Source: Desulfolutivibrio sulfodismutans DSM 3696 (lineage in GTDB: Bacteria > Desulfobacterota > Desulfovibrionia > Desulfovibrionales > Desulfovibrionaceae). Taken from it: a DNA stretch of 64,000 nucleotides. Of the stretch, positions 42,118-48,633 are shown piece by piece (the first letter of the stretch is position 1; each line of letters starts with the position of its first letter). Both the position numbers and the translations under genes were made by a program. Below the pieces are notes generated by a model. The model saw only the letters and a list, made by a program, of their open reading frames with translations. It searched no databases and was not told where the DNA came from. The DNA lies in assembly GCF_013376455.1 (NCBI RefSeq), contig NZ_CP045504.1, positions 1,219,501-1,283,500 of the forward strand. The letters run 5' to 3'.

Positions 42118-43226
42118 TGCTCGGCGGGGTGCGGGCCTTGGTCCGAAAAGAGCTTCTGGCCGTGCTGCGCGACAAGCAAAGCCGCATCGCGCTTTTCATG
42201 CCGCCCATCCTCATGCTGACCATCTTCGCCTTCGCGGCCACCCTTGAGGTCAAACACGTGGACCTGGCCGTGCTGAACCTGGATGGCGGCCAGGCCTCGG
42301 CCGAACTGATTCAGCGTTTTTCCGGCGCGCCGTACTTTCAAAACGTCTTTTTCCTGCACGGCGTGCCCGAGATCGCCCCGGCCCTGGAAACCGAACAGGC
42401 CATGGCCGTTCTGGTCTTCGACCAGACCTTCTCGCGCGACGTGGCGGCGGGCCGCCCGGCTACGGTCGAGCTGCTCCTGGACGGCAGGCGCAGCAACACC
42501 GCCCAGATCGTGCAGGGCTACGCCAACCGCATTGTGGAGACCTTCAATACCGAACTGGCCTACCGCCTGGGGATTCCCGGCCCCCCGGCCCGGCTCGTGG
42601 CCCGAAACTGGTACAACCCCAACCTGGAATACCTGTGGTACACGGTGCCCAACCTCATCGGGCTTTTAAGCATGGCCGTGGGACTTTTGGTCACCTCCCT
42701 GTCCGTGGCCCGGGAGCGGGAGCTGGGCACCTACGACCAGCTTCTGGTCACACCGCTCACCCCCGGCGCGATCCTGGTCGGCAAGACCATCCCGGCCATG
42801 ATCCTGGGGCTTGTCGAGGGCAGCCTGATCACGGTGGTGGCCATCGTCTTTTTCCGCATCCCCTTTGCGGGCTCGGTGGCGGCCCTGGGCCTGGGGCTTT
42901 TCCTTTTCATGCTCTCCGTGGTGGGGTTCGGGCTTTTCATCTCATCTTTGTGCAACACCCAGCAGCAGGCGATACTCGGCACCTTCACCTTCATGATCCC
43001 GGCCACCCTGCTCTCGGGCTTCGCCACACCCATCGAGACCATGCCCGCCTTCCTGCAGATCGTGTCCCTGGCCAACCCCCTGCGCCATTTCCTGGTGGCC
43101 ATCCGGGGCATCCTGCTCAAGGCCATGCCCTTCTCCATGGTGCTCGACACCATCTGGCCGCTTGTGCCCATCGCCGCCGTGACCCTGACCCTGGCCGGGT
43201 GGTTTTTTCGACGTGGCATCCGGTGA
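42117..43226 (+). CDS. ABC-2 type permease (YbhR-like)
   Basis: 369 residues. Same topology as the preceding permease with ARERELGTYDQLLVTPL and a C-terminal pair of helices. GGAGG eight bases before ATG 42117. Last gene of the TetR-adaptor-ATPase-permease-permease operon. The pump likely exports drugs or toxic amphiphiles such as those handled by the E. coli Ybh system; substrate unproven. Confidence 0.9.
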   Translation: MLGGVRALVRKELLAVLRDKQSRIALFMPPILMLTIFAFAATLEVKHVDLAVLNLDGGQASAELIQRFSGAPYFQNVFFLHGVPEIAPALETEQAMAVLVFDQTFSRDVAAGRPATVELLLDGRRSNTAQIVQGYANRIVETFNTELAYRLGIPGPPARLVARNWYNPNLEYLWYTVPNLIGLLSMAVGLLVTSLSVARERELGTYDQLLVTPLTPGAILVGKTIPAMILGLVEGSLITVVAIVFFRIPFAGSVAALGLGLFLFMLSVVGFGLFISSLCNTQQQAILGTFTFMIPATLLSGFATPIETMPAFLQIVSLANPLRHFLVAIRGILLKAMPFSMVLDTIWPLVPIAAVTLTLAGWFFRRGIR

Positions 43227-43266
43227 TGCGCGGGCGCGAACAAGGGGAGGGGGAAACCCTCCGGGG

Positions 43267-43295
43267 GCCAAAGGGCTTCGCCCTTTGGAATCCCG
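43267..43295 (+). repeat. CCAAAGGGC hairpin repeat, copy 2
   Basis: 29 bases identical to the reverse complement of 14919-14947, with the CCAAAGGGC/GCCCTTTGG stem. It lies 40 bases after the ybhR-like stop and might help end the exporter transcript, though no U-tract follows. Confidence 0.75.
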
Positions 43296-43371
43296 TAACG
43301 GTGACGGCCCGTTCCGACCCCTGGAACTCCGCAGGAAAAAAAGGCATGGTCCCGGCCATGGAGAGATACAC

Positions 43372-43794
43372 ATGACCACGAGCATTCAGGATATTAAGCA
43401 GGTCATCGAGGAGATGATCCCCTTCGACCTGTTTTTGGGCATGAAGGTGGAGGAGGCCCGGCCGGGCTACGCCCGCATCCGCCTGCCGTATCGCCCGGAA
43501 TTCATCGGCGACCCCAGGCGTCCGGCCCTGCACGGCGGCATCCTCTCCACGCTGATCGACACCTGCGGCGGCACGGCGGTCTGGGCCTCCTGCGAGGTGC
43601 AGGACCGGGTGGCCACGATCGATCTGCGGGTGGACTATCTGCGCCCGGCCCCGCCCGAGGACGTGCTGGCCGAGGCCGAGGTGAAGCTTCTGGGCAACCG
43701 GGTGGGCAACTCCTCGGTGCGCATCTTCGCCGCCTCGAAGCCGGAGCTGACCCTGGCCGAGGGGCGCGGCGTCTACAACATCCGGAAGGCGTGA
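43372..43794 (+). CDS. PaaI-type hotdog-fold thioesterase
   Basis: 140 residues. Acyl-CoA thioesterase of the PaaI/4HBT group: LHGGILSTLIDTCGGTAVWA carries the HGG motif and catalytic Asp (split: LHGGILSTLID, TCGGTAVWA). TIDLRVDYLRPAP is the second family signature. GGAGAG six bases upstream fixes the start at 43372. Substrate unknown; close relatives hydrolyse aromatic or medium-chain CoA esters. It stands alone between the exporter and the toxin-antitoxin pair. Confidence 0.88.
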   Translation: MTTSIQDIKQVIEEMIPFDLFLGMKVEEARPGYARIRLPYRPEFIGDPRRPALHGGILSTLIDTCGGTAVWASCEVQDRVATIDLRVDYLRPAPPEDVLAEAEVKLLGNRVGNSSVRIFAASKPELTLAEGRGVYNIRKA

Positions 43795-43857
43795 CGGAGG
43801 GTGTCCGCCAGTTGTATTCTTTGGGGGTCAGAAAACGGGAAGCGTCCCGGCGGGCGA

Positions 43858-44277
43858 TCACTTCCGGGTGAGGGCGCACACCCGGACCAGGTCCGTCAGG
43901 GCCAGGATCTCCGGATCGCCGGTGACCAGTTCGGCATCGATTTCCCGGGCGAGATGAACGGCAAAGGCGTCGGCATAGGCCAGCCGACGTCCGGCCTTGA
44001 TCCGCGCCGCCCCTAAAACCGCCCTGGAATCGGCCTCGTGCAGCCGAAGCGGCAGGGTCCGTATCGTCTCCAGACGCCTGGCGGCAGTGTCCTCCCCGGC
44101 CATCCGGGCGACGATGTAAAACACTTCACCCAGATTGATCCAGGACATATGCAACGACGCCCGGCCCTCGGCTGCTGCATCAAACAGCCGCACGACCTCC
44201 GATCCGGCGCCCGGCTCGTTCTTCAAAAGGGCCAGCATGGCCCAGGAATCAACGACCAGCGTCCTTTTCCCGCTCAC
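43858..44277 (-). CDS. PIN-domain toxin (VapC-like)
   Basis: 139 residues from GTG 44277. PIN-fold RNase: first acidic residue in VVDSWAMLALLKNEPG, Glu in NLGEVFYIVAR, and the pair of Asp in AYADAFAVHLAREIDAELVTGDPE (split: AYADAFAVHLA, LVTGDPE). All four metal ligands are present. It overlaps the antitoxin gene by 29 bases in a different frame, with GGGAG upstream inside that gene. Expected to cleave RNA when unopposed. Confidence 0.85.
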   Translation of the reverse strand: MSGKRTLVVDSWAMLALLKNEPGAGSEVVRLFDAAAEGRASLHMSWINLGEVFYIVARMAGEDTAARRLETIRTLPLRLHEADSRAVLGAARIKAGRRLAYADAFAVHLAREIDAELVTGDPEILALTDLVRVCALTRK

Positions 44278-44488
44278 GCTCGCGCTCCCGCGTCAATTCT
44301 TCCAGCAAAGCATAGTCTCCCAGGCTCCCCAGAAGCGCCTGTTGCGGCGAACGCCGCCTGGGCGTCAACACCAGGGTCTGGCCATCAAGCCGCACATCGA
44401 GTACGGCCCCAGGCGCGATGCCCAGGCGCTCCCGGACCCTTTTGGGGATGACCAATTGCCCCTTGGACGACAGCCGCACGGTTTCCAT
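44249..44488 (-). CDS. AbrB/MazE-fold antitoxin (VapB-like)
   Basis: 79 residues. SpoVT-AbrB DNA-binding domain METVRLSSKGQLVIPKRVR, then GIAPGAVLDVRLDGQTLVL, followed by a toxin-binding tail ending in a REREREREK charge repeat. It neutralises the PIN toxin and likely represses its own promoter. ATG 44488 is chosen: it has GGAG six bases before it and lies just inside the predicted transcript, while ATG 44506 falls in the -10 box. Confidence 0.85.
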   Translation of the reverse strand: METVRLSSKGQLVIPKRVRERLGIAPGAVLDVRLDGQTLVLTPRRRSPQQALLGSLGDYALLEELTREREREREKDAGR

Positions 44489-44505
44489 GGCGTTCTCCAT
44501 GCGCA

Positions 44506-44534
44506 AAAGTAAGCCTTGATATTTGGTAAGTCAA
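44506..44534 (-). promoter_or_regulatory. Promoter of the vapBC-like pair
   Basis: On the minus strand TTGACT (44529-44534), a 17-base spacer and TACTTT (44506-44511) make a good sigma-70 promoter. The predicted start near 44499 leaves only about 11 nt before ATG 44488. AAGTAAG (44508-44514) and CTTACTT (about 44543-44549) form an inverted repeat around it that could bind VapB. Confidence 0.6.
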
Positions 44535-44580
44535 CTCACACATCTTACTTCATTCGGTCCCTCCGGCCATACATCCCGCA

Positions 44581-45717
44581 TCAATCGAGCGTCTGCCGGT
44601 AGCGTTTGACCCCGATCCCCAGGGACACCACCAGGAAAAGGGCGATGGGCCACAGGTGGGGGGCGATGTCGGCAAGGCCATTGCCCTTGAGCACCACCCC
44701 GCGCACGATGCGCAGAAAATGCGTCAGCGGCAACACGCTGCCGATGTACCGGGCCCACTCGGGCATGCCCTGGAAGGGGAACATGAACCCCGAGAGCAAA
44801 ATCGACGGCAGAAAGAAAAAAAACGACATCTGCACGGCCTGGAGCTGGTTCTGGGCCACGGTGGAGAAGGTGATGCCCACCCCCAGGTTGGCGGCGATGA
44901 AGAGAAACGACACTGCGAAAAGGAGCGGCAGGCTGCCCAGAAACGGCACCTGGAAGAGGTATTTTGCCGCCACCACGATGAGTCCCATCTGGAGATAGCC
45001 CACCAGGATGTACGGCACGAGCTTGCCCAGAAGCACCTCCAGCGGCCGCACCGGGGTGATGAGCAGGTTCTCCATGGTCCCCCGCTCCCGCTCCCGGGTG
45101 ATGGCCAAGGAGGTAATGATGACCAGGGTCATGGTCAGAACCACGCCCATGAGTCCGGGCACGATGTTGAACTGGGTGATGGCCTCGGGGTTGTAGCGGG
45201 GATGGAAGCGCAGTTCCACCGGACCGTCCCTCGCCTGAAGCATGGCCAGGGGGCCGGTCAGATCCCTGTTTATGGTTCCCCGGACGATCTGTTGCATGGA
45301 GGCTGCGGCGTTGCTGGTGGCCGAGGGGTCCGTGGCGTCGGCCTCGAGCAGCAGCACGGGGCGCTTCCCGCGCACCAGGTCGCGGCCGAAGTCCGGGGGG
45401 ATGGTGACCACGAACTGGACCTGCCCCAGCCGCAACAGCTCGTCGGCCCGGGCCTCGCCGTCGATCTCCTGCGTAAACTCGAAATACTGGCTGTTTTTCA
45501 TGGCCGAAAGCACGGTGCGGGAAAAGATGCTGCGGTCGTTGTCCAAAACCGCCGTGGGCAGATGCTTGGGGTCGGAATTGATGGCGTATCCAAAAAGAAT
45601 CAATTGCAAAAGCGGGATGCCGACCATCATGCCGAACGTCACCCGGTCGCGGCGCATCTGCACGAATTCCTTGGCCACCATGGCCGCGAAACGGCTGGCT
45701 GAAAAAAATCTCATCAT
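44581..45717 (-). CDS. ABC-2 type permease of second exporter
   Basis: 378 residues. N-terminal helix (about 24-44), large extracytoplasmic domain with DNDRSIFSR and the later ITRERERGTMENLLITPVRP motif, then five helices. It follows the ATPase gene after about 150 bases that contain two hairpins, an unusual break within an operon whose other junctions overlap. GGGAG five bases before ATG 45717. Only one permease gene is present, so it probably acts as a homodimer. Confidence 0.88.
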   Translation of the reverse strand: MMRFFSASRFAAMVAKEFVQMRRDRVTFGMMVGIPLLQLILFGYAINSDPKHLPTAVLDNDRSIFSRTVLSAMKNSQYFEFTQEIDGEARADELLRLGQVQFVVTIPPDFGRDLVRGKRPVLLLEADATDPSATSNAAASMQQIVRGTINRDLTGPLAMLQARDGPVELRFHPRYNPEAITQFNIVPGLMGVVLTMTLVIITSLAITRERERGTMENLLITPVRPLEVLLGKLVPYILVGYLQMGLIVVAAKYLFQVPFLGSLPLLFAVSFLFIAANLGVGITFSTVAQNQLQAVQMSFFFFLPSILLSGFMFPFQGMPEWARYIGSVLPLTHFLRIVRGVVLKGNGLADIAPHLWPIALFLVVSLGIGVKRYRQTLD

Positions 45718-45763
45718 CCCTGCTCCCCCTTTTCCTCCATCCTTCCCACGTCCCCTCGCCCTT

Positions 45764-45805
45764 CGCTTGCCCCTGCGGCGGGTCATCCCGCCGCAGGGGC
45801 AAGCG
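45764..45805. repeat. Perfect 19-bp stem-loop inside the second exporter operon
   Basis: Arms 45764-45782 and 45787-45805 are exactly complementary with a 4-base TCAT loop. It lies between the ATPase and permease genes. No U-tract, so attenuation or mRNA-end stabilisation is more likely than factor-independent termination. Confidence 0.7.
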
Positions 45806-45811
45806 CGCCAC

Positions 45812-45858
45812 AGTTTTTGAAGGGGGGCGCGGGGAAACTTTGTTCACAAAGTTTCCCC
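45812..45858. repeat. GTTCAC-loop palindromic repeat, copy 3 (inverted orientation)
   Basis: 11-bp stem GGGGAAACTTT / AAAGTTTCCCC (45831-45841, 45848-45858) around GTTCAC, preceded by AGTTTTTGAAGGGGGG. This is the reverse orientation of the GTGAAC-loop elements at 14.8 and 17.8 kb with a shorter, different stem. Confidence 0.65.
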
Positions 45859-45869
45859 CCGTTCTCCGC

Positions 45870-46787
45870 TTACGACTTCGAGCCGCGCATGAGGCTGATG
45901 AACACCTCTTCCAGGCTCGACGCGATGCGCACGGCCGTGGCCCTGCCCGCCAAAAAGGGCGGCAAGTGCGCTTCCATGGCCGCCGCGTCCTTGCCGCTGA
46001 CGTGCAGGGTGACGCCGAAGGCCACCACCTGCTCCACCCCGGGCAGGGCGCGCAGGCCGTCGATGAGGGCATACAGGTCGTGTCCGGAGATCTCCCAGGT
46101 GGTCAGGTTCTCCCTGGCCACGATCTCGGCGGCGGTCCCGGTGGTCAGGAGTTTTCCGTAGGCGATGTAGGCCAGGCGGTGGCAGCGTTCGGCCTCGTCC
46201 ATGTAGTGGGTGGAAATAAGCGCGGTGATGCCCTGCCCGGCCAGCTTGTGGACCTCGTCCCAGAAATCTCGCCGGGCCGTGGGGTCGACCCCGGCCGTGG
46301 GCTCGTCCAGGAGCAGAAGCCTCGGGGAGTGGATCATGCAGGCGGCCAGGGCCAGACGCTGTTTCCAGCCGCCGGAGAGATTTCCGGCCAACGTGGCCGC
46401 AAAGCCAGCCAGATTCATGCGCTCCATGGTGTCGTTTACGGCCTGGCGGCGGTCGGCCACGCCATACATGCGGGCCATGAATTCCAGGTTCTCGCGAACG
46501 CTCAAGTCTCCGTACAGGCTGAAGCGCTGGGCCATGTAGCCCACATGGGGCTTGATCAGCTCGGACTCGGTGAGCACGTCGTGGCCCAGGCAGGTTCCCT
46601 GTCCGCCGTCGGGGCGCAAAAGGCCGCACAGCATGCGGATGGTGGTGGTCTTGCCCGAGCCGTTGGGGCCGAGGAAGCCGTAAATCTCGCCCTCCCGGAC
46701 GGAAAGCGACACCTTGTCCACCACGGTCTTTTTGCCGAAGACCTTGGTCAGCTCATGGACATCGATGACCGGAACGGCGGAGGTCAT
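45870..46787 (-). CDS. ABC transporter ATPase of second exporter
   Basis: 305 residues, single ABC domain plus a C-terminal extension. Walker A GPNGSGKTT, Q-loop YMAQRFSLY, signature LSGGWKQR, Walker B LLLLDEPTAGVDP, switch THYMDEAE, all intact. The C-terminal 80 residues (FGVTLHVSGKDA onwards) form the usual DUF4162-like tail. ATG overlaps the adaptor gene stop (ATGA). Confidence 0.92.
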   Translation of the reverse strand: MTSAVPVIDVHELTKVFGKKTVVDKVSLSVREGEIYGFLGPNGSGKTTTIRMLCGLLRPDGGQGTCLGHDVLTESELIKPHVGYMAQRFSLYGDLSVRENLEFMARMYGVADRRQAVNDTMERMNLAGFAATLAGNLSGGWKQRLALAACMIHSPRLLLLDEPTAGVDPTARRDFWDEVHKLAGQGITALISTHYMDEAERCHRLAYIAYGKLLTTGTAAEIVARENLTTWEISGHDLYALIDGLRALPGVEQVVAFGVTLHVSGKDAAAMEAHLPPFLAGRATAVRIASSLEEVFISLMRGSKS

Positions 46788-47779
46788 GGCTGTGGCTTCC
46801 CCTGGGGCGCGCCAGCCAGGCGGACGTCCACGGGCTGTCCCGGGTGCATGGTCCGGGCCACCTCAGGTGCGAAACGGGCCTCCACCAGAAAGACCAGCTT
46901 TTCCCGGAATCCCTGGCTGAAAATGACGGGTGGGGCGTATTCGGCCTGGGTGGAGACGTAGTCCACCACGGCCCCGGCCGGTTCGGGGAGGCCGTCCCGG
47001 GCCACCAGGATGCGTTGGCCGGGCCGGATGGAGGCCACCTGGGCCTCGGGGACGAAAAACCGCACTTTGACGTTTTCCGGAGGCAGAAGGACCGCAACGG
47101 GGCTTGATGCCGCCACCCATTCGCCCACGTAGTGCAGGATGTCGAAGACCAGCCCCGAGACCGGCGCAGCCTGGATCTTCTGGTCCAGGCTCCACTGCGC
47201 CTGGGCCACCTCGGCCTTGGCCGCGTCAACCGCCGCCCGTGCGGCCATGACCTGGTCGATGCGCTGGGGCAGTCTTCCCGTGGCCAGCTTGGCCTCGAGT
47301 TCATTCACCCAGGCCTGGCTGGTTTCGTGCTCGGTGCGGGCCTTGTCCAGTTCCTCCTTGGAGACGGAGCCGGAGGCATAGAGGGTCTCCCGCCGGGAGT
47401 GTTCTAGCGCGGCCAGGGACAGGGCCGAGCGGGCGCGCCGCAGGGAGGCCGTGAGCTGGTCGATCTCCTCGGGCCGAAGGCCCTTTTCCTTGTCGCGCAG
47501 GGTGTTCTCGGCCTGGGCCAGATCGGCCTTGGCCATGTCCAGGGCCTTTTGCTCGTAGTCGTGCTCCAGGACGAAAAGGGGCTCATCCGCAACGATCCGG
47601 CCGCCCTTGACGGCGGGCAGGGCGTCGAGCCGTCCGGCCAGCTTGGAGGCCACGTAGACGAACTCCCCCTCCACATATCCGGGCAGGACATCCGAGGGGG
47701 CCTGGCTGCATCCGGCCAGGGCGCAAAGCGCCACGGCCAGGGCCGCAACCCCACACCGGACAACATATCCTGGTCTCAT
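46784..47779 (-). CDS. HlyD-family membrane fusion lipoprotein of second exporter
   Basis: 331 residues. Lipobox ALAGC near residue 24 suggests lipid anchoring, unlike the signal-anchored adaptor at 38.1 kb. Periplasmic adaptor with a long helical hairpin (about 75-190) and lipoyl/beta-barrel parts (ASKLAGRLDALPAVKGGRI; AAPVSGLVFDILHYVGEWV). Overlaps both the repressor gene and the ATPase gene by four bases. Confidence 0.88.
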   Translation of the reverse strand: MRPGYVVRCGVAALAVALCALAGCSQAPSDVLPGYVEGEFVYVASKLAGRLDALPAVKGGRIVADEPLFVLEHDYEQKALDMAKADLAQAENTLRDKEKGLRPEEIDQLTASLRRARSALSLAALEHSRRETLYASGSVSKEELDKARTEHETSQAWVNELEAKLATGRLPQRIDQVMAARAAVDAAKAEVAQAQWSLDQKIQAAPVSGLVFDILHYVGEWVAASSPVAVLLPPENVKVRFFVPEAQVASIRPGQRILVARDGLPEPAGAVVDYVSTQAEYAPPVIFSQGFREKLVFLVEARFAPEVARTMHPGQPVDVRLAGAPQGKPQP

Positions 47780-48429
47780 GGCCGGGCCTCCTGTTCAGCC
47801 TCACCCTGCGGAACGGCCAGTCCCCGCTGAAACAGCCCGACCAGGAACTCCGCCATCTCGCCCAGGGGCGCAGTGGGGTCGATCCCGATTTTCCTGCCCA
47901 GCCCCATGTTGGCCACCCTCGCCCGTATGGGCCCGGACAACGCGAACAGGGACAGGCTCCCCACCATGCACATATGCACGAAAAACGGATTTTCCGGCAA
48001 GCGCTGGCCGCCCTCGACGCCACGGCGAACGGCCTGGGCCGTGCAGAGGAACACCCGCTCCACCTGATGCATGACCTTCTCGGAAACGTTCAGCCCGCCC
48101 CGGGCCACCTCAATGAGCATGATCCGGGCCTGGGCCGGGCCATCCTCGAAGGCCTGGGCCAGGGCGCGCACCAGGATGTCCAGGCTCTGCGCGGGGCTCT
48201 CGGCGGCGGCCATGGCCGCCTCCAGGCGGTCGGCCATCTGGGAAAAAAGCTCCACCATCACCTCTTCAAACAGCCGAGCCTTGTTGCCCACATGGTAGTA
48301 GAGCCCGGCCTTGTTCACCCCGGCGGCCTTGGCGATGCGCTCCACTCTCGCCCCGGCGAATCCTTCCCGGGAAAAACTCTCTGCGGCGGCGTCCAGGATG
48401 CGTCGCCTGACGGCCAGTTTTTCATCCAT
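47776..48429 (-). CDS. TetR-family repressor of the second exporter
   Basis: 217 residues. N-terminal helix-turn-helix RRRILDAAAESFSREGFAGARVERIAKAAGVNKAGLYYHVGNKARLF (typical TetR; key parts FAGARVERIAKAAGV and LYYHVGNKARLF). C-terminal domain is a generic ligand pocket. Start 48429 has GGAGG seven bases upstream. Two tandem AACC-N4-GGTT sites lie 20-40 bases before the start and probably serve as operator. Confidence 0.88.
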   Translation of the reverse strand: MDEKLAVRRRILDAAAESFSREGFAGARVERIAKAAGVNKAGLYYHVGNKARLFEEVMVELFSQMADRLEAAMAAAESPAQSLDILVRALAQAFEDGPAQARIMLIEVARGGLNVSEKVMHQVERVFLCTAQAVRRGVEGGQRLPENPFFVHMCMVGSLSLFALSGPIRARVANMGLGRKIGIDPTAPLGEMAEFLVGLFQRGLAVPQGEAEQEARP

Positions 48430-48446
48430 GTCGTTTCCTCCCGATG

Positions 48447-48472
48447 TAACCGTTTGGTTAAACCACATGGTT
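48447..48472 (-). promoter_or_regulatory. Tandem AACC-N4-GGTT operator sites
   Basis: TAACC-GTTT-GGTTA (48447-48460) and AACC-ACAT-GGTT (48461-48472) are inverted repeats repeated with 13-base spacing just upstream of the TetR gene. Their placement suggests cooperative binding by two repressor dimers over the promoter. Confidence 0.55.
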
Positions 48473-48633
48473 CAAGCAGTCAACACCCTGTTTCACCGCA
48501 AGCGACATCCCCAAAAAGGCCCGGAAACACGGGACCGGCATGCCGCTGTCACAGAGTCGCCACGATATTCAGGCAGGAAGCGGATTGCCAACACGCATCG
48601 CCGGTTTTTTACCGCATGCAGGGAGAACGACTC

